Source of the DNA: Fagopyrum homotropicum | Lineage: Eukaryota > Streptophyta > Magnoliopsida > Caryophyllales > Polygonaceae | Length of the DNA: 64,000 nt | Direction: 5' to 3' | NCBI GenBank assembly: GCA_033239125.1 | Contig: BSWB01000004.1 | Coordinates: 122,211,235 to 122,275,234 of the forward strand | Part shown: piece by piece, positions 10,789-21,541 of the stretch | Layout of the letters: every line of letters starts with the position of its first letter | Numbering within the stretch: the stretch's first letter is position 1 | Notes under the pieces: generated by a model | What the model saw: only the letters and a program-made list of their open reading frames with translations | The model's database searches: none | Told to the model about the DNA's origin: nothing | Translations under genes and position numbers: made by a program

Positions 10789-10823
10789 GAACATTAGGGA
10801 CAATGTTCGTCCTAAGTATGGGG
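10789..10823 (+). other. Internal hairpin plus second polypurine tract (E1)
   Basis: GAACATT (10789-10795) pairs perfectly with AATGTTC (10802-10808) around the loop AGGGAC. Five bases later comes AAGTATGGGG (10814-10823), the same tract as the terminal one 1.2 kb downstream. It lies about 80 bases after the last ORF. Confidence 0.8.
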
Positions 10824-12013
10824 TGGGATGTACTAAAAAGTCTGTAATAACTCTACTCTCTATGTTTGCTTTCATTCGAGACTATCGTTGCATATTCATT
10901 ATGTGTTACACGTTTCCTTATTGCATTGCATGAAAAATAACTTGAAAAACCCATAAAAATTTGAAAAATTTTGAAAATTTTGTGCTTCTAATGAATTGAG
11001 ATGATTTCCATGATAATCACTACTTGTGAATTGAGTTTGATGACAATTGTATGCTTAGAAGGATTGTGAATTGAAAAGAATTTGAATGAATGAACATCAC
11101 CTCTTTTGCAAGTTTTATAATGTGAAAATGTTACCTAAATCATGATAGGAAATTGAAGTTGAAATCACGTTATAAGTTCCTATACTTCTTATTGAAATGA
11201 TTAAGGCAATTCAATACTTTCTTTCTTCTTTCTTTGATCATCTAGCTCCTCATTGAAATATTAGCCTCTTTTACCTATCCGGGAATTTGGAGAAGTGAAT
11301 GAGAAAAAGGCATATTTGATGTGGGAGGGCAATGAGAGCAATTATTTGCAATCAATTGAATAGAAAGAAATTATAGGTTTGGGGAAGTCAATCATGACGA
11401 TGAGTAACTCGGCACCATTCACATAGCCGGGTGTTTGTGTCTTGCCAAAGTCGGATTGAGCGATATTCTTAGCGGATTATGGTATGTGCGCTAAGGGTTT
11501 GAGGCATCTCTTGAAAAATTTGAGAAACGCCGATCTCCTAGGCTTCGGTTTTTGTGCACCTCTATCCATAACTCCAAAAGTAAAGTCGAAAAGTGAAAAG
11601 AAGAGAGCGAAGCTCTAAGTTGAAGTGTTGCGGGAACCACATAAGAAGAAGAAGGTAGTTGTCCACTTTCCCGGATTTATGCACCACTTTCCCTTAAAGT
11701 TTTCCCTTCCCTTCCATATTCTAGACCTTTTCTTTGAAAGTCCTTAAGATCATAAGAATGTTATATGACTTGGTGATCTAAATTGAAGTTTCTTGTGATT
11801 GATTTTGATAATGTTTGAAGGTTATAATGCTTGTTTAGAAGTTAAGTTGGTTCATGAATTTTCTTTGCCTTTTTACTCTTTGATTGAGTGTGTGAAAGTT
11901 TGATAAACGATTGAAGCAAGGTTTGAGAATGATCTATTCTTTAGAAGTCACATTCATCCGAAAGAAGGTACACATATTTCATCCTAACTCTTGTTTAAAG
12001 CTTTTTGAAAGAC

Positions 12014-12047
12014 CTTGCTTAGGGACAAGCAAGTGTTAAGTATGGGG
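12014..12047 (+). other. Terminal hairpin plus polypurine tract (E1)
   Basis: CTTGCTT (12014-12020) pairs perfectly with AAGCAAG (12027-12033) around the loop AGGGAC. Four bases later comes AAGTATGGGG (12038-12047), and the 3' LTR starts at 12053. The tract is the expected plus-strand primer. Confidence 0.85.
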
Positions 12048-12052
12048 TTATT

Positions 12053-13816
12053 TGTTAGCATGAAATATTGTGATATTTTAGGCACGTTTTCTAAACGTAT
12101 TTGATTTATATTGATAGTCTTTGATTGAACTTTGTGCATATGTGAGCTAGTATTACCTATATTGTCGATATGGATGTCTACAGTAGTTCTATGTTGATTA
12201 TAGGTGATTTGGAGCTATTTCCGAACGGAATCGAACAAAGGAGAGTTGAGTTGATATGTCCATGGATTGAGGATATTCTTTGGAAGCAAATTGGAGTTTT
12301 AGCTTGAGGAATGCACGAGTTTAGGGAAGAATCACGTTCTTGCCCTAAACCACGCCCTAAAATACGGCCGTATCACGTTCCACGTTCAATTCCACGACCG
12401 TGGATTTGGAGTCAGAAATTCATGTTCATTCCAGAGGATTACACGGCCGTGGAACATATGGTGCAAACCGTATTTGTTTCCACGCTCTAAATTACGGTCG
12501 TGGAACACTTCCACGACCGTGATCTTGGCAAATCTTTTCGCCACACTTTGAAGCCACGATCTTTTAAAGATTGGGCCGGGCCAACATTTTGCCCTGCACT
12601 ATAAAAAGACGGACGAAGCAAGAATCTGACACCTTGGCTTACCCCCGCTTACCCTCATTCATCACCGCTTAGACACGCTTACACTTCACTTAGCCTTGGT
12701 TGGAAGCATTGACATCTCTTTGGGAGGAGATCGAAGTTCGTGTTCGGCAATTCCTCTAATCTCGCACTTTTGGTGGAGATTACTGTTGAGATCTCTGGAT
12801 TGACGGAAGATCGAAGTTCTTGGAAGATTTTGCAAGAAGATCTCTCTTCTTGTTTAGGTTTGATTTGGAAAACGGATTGACATCCCGTTTTCTCTTCTTT
12901 CCTAAGGTGGTGATTGTTTGTTTTACTTTGAATCTTTTGACATTGCTTGTTCTCTTTGTGACTTTGAGATTGAATTGAAGATTATTGAAAGTTCTTGAAA
13001 GTTTTCATCTTTTTATCTTTTAATTCTTGAATTGATATCAACATGACTGTTATTGGCTAAAAACCCTTAACGATTCTAAGGTGAAGGGTTGATAGTTGTG
13101 GCTTAGATGATGATAGATCGATCACAAACAGATTAGACCCTGAGAGTTAGAGAGACTCGCCGACAACCCTAAATTACGGTCTGTTCTTGAGTCCACGGCC
13201 GTGGAATCTCAAGAACTAACCGTGATTTCCCTTAAAGTCTACGAACCTGCTTTTACTTTAATCTAAAGTTAAAGATTTGCTTTAGCTTAGTTTAGACTTG
13301 TCTTTTCTAGGTGGTAGTGAAGCCTCAACAACCTCTACCTCGATTGTGAGTGTCACAACCTCAATCGGTTAAGTTAGTCTTGATCCTTGGATTACAAGTT
13401 TGGGTATTTGACACTAATTCTCATCTTTAGAATCTTTCTATATTGAGCCTCAACAACTTGTATAGAGAGTGTCTTGTAGGTGAGTTATATAAGGTTTTTG
13501 GAACTTTACCGTACGATTACCTTACATTAGTATACCTTTGCATATCTCAACTCTGTCTTTACATCATTAAGTATATCTTGAATCGATTGCCACAGCTGGA
13601 TACCTGGATCTTTAGGATTGTTGTTTTCCCAATATTTACAAAACCCCTATACTTACTTGCTTGATAATCTGCAATCGAGTTCGTTCCCCCCAAATCCCTG
13701 TGTTCGATACTCTGGAATACTTGCTTAACTATATCGATCCGTACACTGCGGGTTCGCTGCTTGATTCTAGTTTTATAAATTTAAAACTTATTTGCACACA
13801 CCTCTAGGGGCGAACA
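12053..13816 (+). repeat. 3' LTR of E1
   Basis: 1764 bp at a constant offset of 11460 from the 5' LTR. I count 10 substitutions (7 transitions, 3 transversions) and no indels between the two. Confidence 0.95.
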
Positions 13817-13821
13817 ACCAC
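13817..13821. repeat. Target site duplication of E1, right copy
   Basis: ACCAC, identical to 588-592. Confidence 0.95.
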
Positions 13822-14935
13822 CCCTGCGTTGACATAGGGACGCCCCGACAGCTTGGCATCAGAAATGTCAGGAAGTCAAAGGGTCAGATGTTTGAAGAGC
13901 ATTGAAGATCCGCCCCAGCGGAATTACCCAGCCGCCCCTGCGGCCATGAAGAAGATCAAGCGTTTTTTCCTTCACCGCCCCTGTGGACCTGAAGGCCGCC
14001 CCTGCGGTTTAACGCTAGAAGCTTTACTCCGGTTGTTTACACCACCTTTATGGCATTAAAGGTGCCTGTTTTGGGCTGGCCATTTACTCCTATTTAGTGT
14101 CTTTTGTAGTATAAATAGTCCTTGGTTGATTGCTAGAATCATCCATCTCGTTATCCAATAAATTATCCACTTAGATTGTCTTGCTACCTTCGTAATGAGT
14201 TGCTAATTCCCTTACTACATTGGGTTGGTTTGAAGCTACGTTGTAACTTTGGTTGTAAGTTCTTTTTAATATAAGTTTTCATTCAGTAATACCTTGTGTT
14301 TCCTTGATCTCAATTTTCAAATTGCATGTTTACTATTGCTTGAGATTGATCACCTTAGGTTCTAAAGTGCATGCAAACAACTAGGATTAATAGGTTCCGG
14401 GTTTGGGTCTTTAATCTAGTAGCAACTTTGAGTAATAACGGGTTGTAATTACTTAAAGGAAAGGAACGCAACTATAAATATAAGTTTAATGGTTTTAATC
14501 TTCTCTTTATATCCCTTAGTCTTTGTTTGAAAGCTAACTTGTTATTTGTTCTTGTACGTTTACGGAACACTAACCTGTTAAGTTGTGTTGATGCCGGTTG
14601 GCTCAACACATATATATGATCAAGACGGGAGATTACTTCAAAACTTGTAAAAGGAACTCACCAAAGTAGCAATTGCATGCTTAGCAATCATCCTAGTGTA
14701 GATTCATCCATCATTGTCTTACTTGTCACATTTAATCGTTTTCGTAAGTTTGTGTGTGCATCAATTCAACCAACCCCCCCCCCTTTTGTTACTTGTCACT
14801 ATAATTGATAATTGCATCTAAAACACCTTAACTCTCTTGGGTTCGACCCTTACTTAATCACTATACTTGTTCTTAGTGCTAAGTCGGGATTTACTTTTGA
14901 TTGGGTATAGACGATTATAGAAATAACGTCGGTCA
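13822..14935 (+). repeat. 3' LTR of element A, part 2
   Basis: This continues LTR A after the E1 insertion and aligns with 20430-21541 (B) and 23200-24408 (C). It has a TATA box (TATAAATA, 14110-14117) and a run of ten C at 14774-14783. It ends GGTCA at 14935, the same relative end as in B and C. Confidence 0.85.
14110..14117 (+). promoter_or_regulatory. TATA box of LTR A
   Basis: TATAAATA. The same box is at 20714-20721 in LTR B and 23495-23502 in LTR C, so it is a conserved promoter element of this family. Confidence 0.55.
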
Positions 14936-15992
14936 TTAAGCAAGGTAGGGATTTAGGCAAGGTTTAACTTTGGTTAAGGAATAAATCAATTAAAGATCGT
15001 CAGAGGGATAAATCGTCCTATTCTTCATTAAATCGTCCTATTTCCTCAAGAACAGCCCGATTTTTCTATTGTCGCGAAGTTAAGTCTCAACTCTCAGGAT
15101 CCAAATGGTTAAATGAGTTCCGTCTATCATCATCTAAGCCTCAATCATCAACTATTCTCCCCAGAATCACAAGCTGTTTAGCCAACCATTTTCATAATCA
15201 AATCAAAATCAAGATTGAATGAATAAAATCAAATAAAACCCGAACTTTGAATAAAAACCAAATAAACTCCAAATCTATAATCAAATCTCAAAACCTATCA
15301 AAGAATCTCTCAAAACACTCAACAATGTGTTCACAAATCACAAGAATCAGAAGAGAAACAAAAGATGTCACAATAATCGTGAATATTGACTTCTTGGTTC
15401 TTTCCTTCAATCTCCTCTCCAAGAATCTTCAATACCACAAAATTGTGTAAATCTCTCCCGCTGCGAACTCCCGATTTTCGTTCCTAGGGTTCCAATGTAT
15501 ACTTTCTCGCTAATGGGCCGCTTGGCATATCACTTCTCAAGCCCACAAGTGGTGGGCTTTGGGTGTAATATTTTTAGTCGAAACTTGAAGAAATCGTGAT
15601 AATTATTTGTAAGAAAAACCGTTCGATTTTTAGTGAAGAAAATCGTCTGATTTCTAGAACAATTGGCACGATTTTCTTCAACAGAAAGTGCTCGTCTCTT
15701 GGCTTGTTTCCTTTCTTCCTTTTGTGACATCTTTTATACACTTTCTTTGCTCTTTATGACTCCTCTAAGACTCCTTAAGCTTCCTTATTAGCCTTAGATG
15801 CTCCTTGCTCCACTTTTGCTTCCAAATCCACCGAATTCACCTATAATTCAACCAAAACTCGTGTAGACCTCTATTTCCGGAATATAAATGAAATAAGCCT
15901 AAAAGGTACACAAATTCTCTCCAAATACAAGGCAAATTGAGGTAAACCTCTACAATACGCATGATTATAATGGCATATAATTCATGTCATCA
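14936..15992 (-). repeat. D: truncated minus-strand Athila LTR
   Basis: Read on the minus strand this begins TGATGACATGAATTAT, as do the E3 and E4 LTRs. It shares with them the stretch of ordered phrases around AGAACAGCCCG and the segment on the plus strand near 15115-15180. Its expected other end (TTCGC-type) is missing, and it stops where LTR A ends. I infer that element A inserted into D, the rest of D lying left of the window. Instead of CCACGGCCGTGG it repeats an AAATCGTC-type motif. ACGAC at 15993-15997 would be its right target duplication. Confidence 0.7.
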
Positions 15993-15997
15993 ACGAC

Positions 15998-17138
15998 AAA
16001 TGTTCTGTATAAACTTCAAACTTTTGAAACTTGGTTTGCTGACATTGTAAAATTTCTTGTTAGAGGTAAGTACCCTCGAGACTTCACCAAGGCACAGCGG
16101 GAGAAGGTGAAGGCCGAAGCAAGACACTACGTTTGGGACGATCCATACCTTTGGAAGCATTGGAGCGATCAGATAATACGCCGTTGCATTCCGGACAAAG
16201 AGGTACAATGTGTCCTTACATTCTGTCATTCTGAAGCATGTGGGGGGCATTTTGGGGCCAAAACAACTGCTAGGAAAGTTTTAGATGCGGGATTCTTTTG
16301 GCCACACATCTTTAGAGACGCTTTTGCGTTTTGTAAGGTGTGTGATAGGGGCCAAAGAGTGGTTGCAGCATTTCTTAAGGACAACATCTTTGCAAGGTTT
16401 GGCATCCCGAAGGCTTTGATAAGTGATAGGGGAACCCACTTTTGCAACAAGACAATCACCGCTCTCCTTAAGAAGTACCACGTCCATCAACGAGTGTCAA
16501 TGGCTTACCACTTGAAAACAAACGGTCAAGCGGAGGTGTCAAACCGGGAGATCAAAATCATCCTTGAAAAGACGGTTTCCCCCGGAAGGAAAGATTGGAT
16601 CTTGAGGCTAAATGATGCTCTATGGGCGTATCGGACAGCATACAAGACTCCTATAGGGATGTCTCCATTCCGACTTGTGTTCGGAAAGGCTTGCCACCTT
16701 CCGGTGGAGCTAGAACACAAGGCATGGTGGGCGGTGAAAACGTGCAACATGAATGTGGATGAGGTAGGAGAATTCCGGAAGCTTCAATTGCAAGAGGTGG
16801 AGGAGTTAAGGCTCGATGCGTATGACCATGCCACAGAATACAAAGAGAAGACAAAAGCGTGGCATGACCGAAACATTCTCCGAAAAGATTTCAAAGCGGG
16901 TAACAAAGTTCTCCTTTTTCAATCTCTTTTGAAGCTTTTTGCAGGCAAGCTACGCTCAAGGTGGACACGTCCGTACGTGATAGCCGAAGTCCATCCACAT
17001 GGTGTTGTGGATCTTTACGATCCACAAACGCACAAGATATTCAAGGTCAATGGCCAAAGGCTCAAGCCCTACCTTGAAGGAGTGAAGAATGACCCCATAG
17101 ACGAGATGGTGTTAGAAGAGGCCCAAGCAGAGAAGTAG
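15998..17138 (+). pseudogene. pol: Element B integrase fragment lacking the first catalytic Asp
   Basis: The open frame covers the linker before integrase, the zinc finger (ending CKVC), part of the core and the GPF-like C-terminal module. Compared with E1 integrase it lacks about 63 residues in frame, joining the zinc-finger end directly to the VVAAFLKDN segment. The missing part holds the first catalytic Asp. The second Asp (in ISDRGTHF) and the Glu (in QAEVSNREIK) remain, spaced D-x35-E. The frame is open to the normal pol stop at 17136, but the enzyme cannot be active. The upstream part of pol is separated by the D LTR. Confidence 0.88.
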
Positions 17139-17178
17139 GATCCCTATGTCGAGCCAACGACATAAAACAAAGGCGCTG

Positions 17179-17196
17179 CTCGGGAGGCAACCCGAG
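17179..17196 (+). other. Hairpin with AGGCAA loop after pol (B)
   Basis: CTCGGG pairs with CCCGAG around AGGCAA, 40 bases after the pol stop and preceded by GCGCTGCT. Relative to E1 one T-A pair has become C-G on both sides, a compensatory change. Confidence 0.8.
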
Positions 17197-18008
17197 AGAA
17201 TAAGGAGAGGAGCCACTGTCAAGAAAACCGCCCCTGCGGTGACACCCTTGCCCAGTGCCGCCCCCGGCGCTGGGTCTGCGCTAGCTCCAACTCTGTCACC
17301 GCCCCCGCGGTGACATCCCTCCGCCCCTACGGTTGCCATCCTTGATAGGATGCCCCAGTGCCGCCCCCGGCGCTGGGTCTGCGTCTCCCCCTTCATTGTC
17401 ACCTCCCTCGCGGTGACAAACCCCGCCCCTGTGGGTCTACCCATAAAAGAAAAAAAATAAGGAAGTCAAAAATAACCCTACACCTACCCCACCACCTCTA
17501 TCTCTCTCTCCTCACCTACCACTCATCTCTTCCGACCTCTCACTCTCACAAAACCCACGCCCCTGTGCCCCAACTCCCTCTCTTCCTCTAGCCACCTCTG
17601 CAGTTCCTTTGCGCCGCCACTCCGCCGCCCTCCACTACGCCCCTCCGACGCCCCTGCGCTGCCTTCATCGATCTCTCACCCACCACCCTCAACTCTTCAA
17701 CCTCCACCCTACTCACTTCCCACCATCCTCAGCCATCATCCACCAGTCCTCACCACCATCGGCGGCACCCTCCACCAGCCAGAAACACCAGGAAAGCGCC
17801 CCGTCTCCTCCATCTATCGCAGCTGTCCAAAATCACCTTCAAGTGCTCTCCCGACCCTGCGCCTGCAAGCACTCGACCCTGCGCCTCACCACCCCTGCGG
17901 ATCTTCCAACCGCCTCTACGGAAAACACAACAGAGGGTTCATCTTCTCTCTCTGTTTTAAAGATTTCTGATTTCATTGCTTTAAATCTTTGCAAGAATAG
18001 AATCCAAG
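17197..18008 (+). other. GC-rich spacer of element B with CCGCCCCTGCGG phrases
   Basis: From 17225 to 17430 there are repeated CCGCCCCTGCGG and CCGCCCCCGCGG phrases, several extended to TCACCGC...GCGGTGA, which can fold on themselves. The rest is C-rich with long but non-conserved open frames. It occupies the same place as 8310-9138 in E1. I see no gene. Confidence 0.7.
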
Positions 18009-19415
18009 ATGAAGTACAAGATGTCCAAGGTAGAAAAGACCCGCTACGAAATTGTGCAAGATCGAGTTGTGTATGCAACTCGGTTTTTGCACATTCCGAC
18101 ATTGGAGAAACTTGGCATGTTGGAGAGCATGCAATCCTCCCTAACCAATGTTGGGATCGGGGACTTTCTGAAGAAAACTGCTCCCACATTCCCCGAGCTC
18201 AGAAGACAAATCATTGCCACCTTCACCATGGAGAAGGAGGATCATGTGTGTGTCGGTCTTTCCTTCAAGTTCAACAAAAAGAAGTACACACTTGACTAAC
18301 TACAGCTGTAGGAGGATTTTGGGGTGACTCTTCACCCCTCTAACAAATGGTGGGAGCCCATCCCCATACCGGACCTTTGCGAGTTTTGGCAAGCAGCCAC
18401 CGGCTCCAAGTTTCATGCCGGGGGTGAGTATATCAACAAACTCACTCACCCCTGCTTGAGTCTTCTCTCCAAGATCATCATGTGTGTCTTCTGTGGACAC
18501 AAGGAGGAGAACAAGGTCGCTCTTAAGGACCTTCCACTGCTGTACTCTTGCCTCCCGATCAGTGAGGCGGTGCCAGATTGGCCGTACCTCTTCCTTACCG
18601 CTTTGAAGCGGATTAGGAAGAACGAGCCTAGAGATATTTTTGGAAGTGGGGTGATCTCTTTGATTGCCGAGCATGTGATGGATCTTTCCGAGCTTGATGA
18701 TGGGATGGCGATCCCATTCTACACGGAAGGTCTCCTCCGGAGGTGCAAGCTCCTCAAGCGGGATGGGGAGAATTTGTTTTGGCTCTCTTTTGCAGATGGG
18801 AGCCACATCACCTACTTACCCCGGCCTCTACCATTTGGAGATGAGCTCTCCAAGCTCTACATTCTTGTTGATCCATTTATGCCGAGGCGACCTCAGGTGG
18901 CCATTATTGAGAGGCACGCGGCAGGCTCCAATCGGGCTCACTATAAGGAACACATGCCCATTCCGGACGATGAATAGATGCCTACTGCAGCGGGAGATGA
19001 TGGTCCCGTACTTGAGAGCCTCCAGCCTCAGATGCATTCCTTGACCACTCAGCACCAGGCTTGGCAGACCGAGTCTCAGCGGGCCATGTTAGAGCAACAG
19101 CAGACCTGGCAGTCCAGCTTCCAAACGAGCATGACCGCCCACTTTGATCGGCGCCAAGATGCTTGGCAGGCGGCCCAGCAGCAGATCCAGGCTTAGCAGT
19201 TGGCTTGGCAAGACAATTTTGAGACCACCATTGGCGGCCGGTTGGATGCCCAGCAGACCCGCCTCGATGACATCTACCGCCGGCAGGAACTCTTTTTTAA
19301 CCACTTCCCGTCTCCGCCGGAGCAGGGTCCGGATGGTCCAGCGGACCATCCCACTAGTGGGTATCATCTCTTTCCCTTCTCCACCTTTAGTCTGTGCTTT
19401 CATTTTCCACTTTGA
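18009..19415 (+). pseudogene. Element B ATHILA ORF-1-like ORF with four in-frame stops
   Basis: One reading frame runs from the ATG at 18009 to 19415 and is broken by TAA at 18297, TAG at 18309, TAG at 18975 and TAG at 19194, with no frameshift. The first two-thirds resembles plant ATHILA ORF-1-type proteins. The C-terminal third is a Gln-rich helical segment with AWQ repeats, ending in an LDDIYRRQE block comparable to the C-terminus of the E1 ORF. At least the stop at 19194 lies in a Gln-rich run and looks like CAG to TAG. The function in the family is unknown; this copy is dead. Confidence 0.8.
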
Positions 19416-19441
19416 GGGTAAAGTGTTCTTCAAGTATGGGG
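19408..19441 (+). other. Internal hairpin plus polypurine tract (B)
   Basis: CACTTT (19408-19413) pairs perfectly with AAAGTG (19420-19425) around the loop GAGGGT. AAGTATGGGG follows at 19432-19441. It overlaps the very end of the last ORF and lies 0.6 kb before the terminal module. Confidence 0.72.
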
Positions 19442-19998
19442 GAGGGAATACTATCTTACATGTATAGTCATTTGAGTATATTGTTTGAGTTTGTTTTTGA
19501 GTTTGTATAGCTTGTAACAGTTGTTGAAATTCAGTTTAAAAATAAATAAAGAGAGAGAGAGAGAGAGAAAGCCAAAGAAATTGAAAAAAGGCATGAAAAA
19601 TCCTTGGATAAACCGAAAACCCAAAAACACGGTTTAGGCAAAAAGAAGGTAGTCCGACCAACATTAGGTTGGTGCAGAAATGGACTTGAGGGATGTGAGG
19701 AAATTGTGAGATCATTAAGAAAAGAAGAAGAGTGGCAAGGTGAAAACCCGAAAGGGCGCCTTGGCAAAACGAGCGGCACCGAGTGTAGGTTCTCCTTCCG
19801 ACGTTTGGTGGCATAAGAAGGGGAGTCATAAGTAGGTTGTCCGGGTAGATCACTCTTGGAGCAATAAGGATGGTAGTTTCTCACTTTCTTCTCATTTTCT
19901 CTCTTTTCTTTCTTTCTTTCTTGGTTTTTCTCTTGGTTTCTTTATCTTATCTTCTGCACCATGCTTCCTGAGACTTTTAGTTGATGTGTTGTCATGTG
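19442..19998 (+). other. 3' noncoding internal region of B
   Basis: No gene. It holds a short GA microsatellite at about 19550-19570 and a T-rich tract. Minus-strand open frames here are low-complexity and not considered genes. Confidence 0.6.
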
Positions 19999-20032
19999 TT
20001 ACTCGGGACGAGTAAAAGGTCTAAGTATGGGG
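19999..20032 (+). other. Terminal hairpin plus polypurine tract (B)
   Basis: TTACTCG (19999-20005) pairs with CGAGTAA (20009-20015) around GGA. AAGTATGGGG lies at 20023-20032, and the LTR starts at 20038. Confidence 0.8.
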
Positions 20033-20037
20033 GAGTT

Positions 20038-21541
20038 TGATAGGTGATGGAATCACTATCAATTACGATAGTTTTTAGCGTCTTTTCATTGTATTAGAGT
20101 CGGTTTGTGTTTCTAACTACTTAATCCAGAAGAAGAAGTCTAAAAGAAACAAAAGAGATGTTAGAAGCACTTGGGAGTTGAAGATCATTCACAAAGACAA
20201 GCCTCTGTTGCCACACCGCCCCCTCGGAGCGGTGTCACCACCTCTGCGGGTTGCACTGCACTCCGGAACGCAGCCTGCGCCTTTGCCAGCGCCCGGAACA
20301 AAGCATGTCACCACCCTTGCGGCCACCTCTGGACACCCCTGTGATGACTCCCCTTGAAGAAGCGAAGCCGGAGCCCCTATGCCTCTGCCTGCGGAGCTGT
20401 GAAGCCGAAGAGCCAGTGTTACCGCCCCTGCGGTGACATTGGGACGCCCTTGCGGATTGACATCAGAAGCGACAGAAAGATAAAGCATCAGACGTTTGAA
20501 GTGCATTAAATATCCTCCCTTGTAGGATTGCCAAGCCGCCCCTGCGGCCATGAAGAACACCAAGCGTTTTGGCCTAAACCGCCCCTGCGGCTCTGAAGCC
20601 CGCCCCCGCGGATTAGCGTCAGAGGACTTTACTCCGGTTGGTTACACCACCTTTATGACATTAAAGGTGGATGTTTAGGACGGCCATTTACTCCCTTTTA
20701 CTGCCAATTCTAGTATAAATAGGTATATGGCTGATTGTTAGAATCATCCACCATTTTTCCCATTTTCTCTCATTTTTCCTTACTTCCTTTGTGTAATGTG
20801 TTTCTAATCTCCTTTCTACATTGGGTTGTTTTGAAGCTGCATTACTGCTTTGGTTGTAAGTCAATAGTAATATAAGTATTATTCAGTCACATGTTTTATA
20901 TTCCTTGTGCTTTAACTAACAATTGCATGTTTCTTACCACTTAGCTTGATAACCTTAAGTGTCTAATTGCATGCAATGAACTAGGGTTAATCGATTCCGG
21001 GTTCGGGTCCTTGATCTAGTAGAAAACCTTTAGGTAAAATATGGTTGTAATTGCTTAAAGGAAAAGGAATATAAATAGAGAAAAGTCTAACGGTTTTATT
21101 CTTTTCTTTATATCTCTTTGTCTTCATTTGAAAGCTAACTTGTGCCTTGTTCTTGTAGGTTTACGGATCATTAACTTGTTAAGTTGTGTTGACACCGGTT
21201 GGCTCAACACATATATATGATCAAGACAAGAACATTGATGAAATACTTATAAAAAAAACCAACCAAAGTAGATTGCATGCTAAGAATCAACCTAGTGTAG
21301 CTCTTTTCTCCATTGTTTTATCACATCTTTACTGGTTTTCTTGTGCTTTAGTCTTGTTACAATTAAATCCCACCCCCCCCCTATTGGTTACAATCTCAAT
21401 AATTGAATCTAATTAAAACCTCAACATAACTCTATTGGGTACGACCCTTCCTTACACTATACACAAACTTGTTAGTGTAATATTAGGAATTCTACTTTGA
21501 CCTAAGCTAAAAGGCAACGACCTAGGATTTTAGCCACGTCA
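20038..21541 (+). repeat. 3' LTR of element B
   Basis: 1504 bp, beginning TGATAGGTGATGG and ending ACGTCA. It has a TATA box at 20714, nine C at 21373-21381 and several CCGCCCCTGCGG phrases between 20215 and 20610. Confidence 0.85.

Larger units (their letters stand above)
10707..12052 (+). other. 3' noncoding internal region of E1
   Basis: About 1.35 kb with no gene. It begins with a T-rich tract and the internal hairpin-polypurine module (10789-10823), continues AT-rich, and ends with the terminal module (12014-12047) next to the 3' LTR. Stretches near 11400-11530 are clearly homologous, on the opposite strand, to 26800-26940 in E3 and 44770-44900 in E4, so this noncoding region is shared by the whole group. 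Confidence 0.8.
593..13816 (+). mobile_element. E1: complete Athila-lineage Ty3 LTR retrotransposon
   Basis: E1 is a 13.2-kb element with two equal 1764-bp LTRs, a tRNA-Asp primer site, gag, pol (PR-RT-RNaseH-INT), an ATHILA ORF-1-like ORF in the env position, and a terminal polypurine tract. It is bounded by the exact 5-bp duplication ACCAC. The two LTRs differ at 10 substitutions and no indels by eye, which is 0.57 percent. With commonly assumed plant rates of 0.7 to 1.3 e-8 per site per year this is about 0.2 to 0.4 million years. Despite this youth the coding region carries a gag/pol frame break, an in-frame TAG in pol and a frameshift in the last ORF, so this copy cannot encode its own full protein set. 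Confidence 0.95.
15993..21541 (+). mobile_element. Element B: 3' part of an Athila-like retrotransposon (A/B/C family)
   Basis: B begins inside integrase, where D interrupts it; its 5' LTR, gag, protease and RT lie outside the window. It contains the integrase remainder, a GC-rich spacer with many CCGCCCCTGCGG phrases, a nonsense-riddled env-position ORF, two hairpin-polypurine modules and a 1504-bp 3' LTR. Immediately right of the LTR the minus-strand element F begins, so B inserted into F. Confidence 0.85.

Noticed and set aside
14838..14850. GGTTCGACCC in LTRs A and C as a Pol III B-box
   Set aside because: Matches the B-box core only partly and no A-box was seen upstream; more likely conserved LTR sequence.
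17609..18295. 228-codon plus-strand frame in B
   Set aside because: C-rich low complexity, out of frame with the conserved ORF that starts at 18009.
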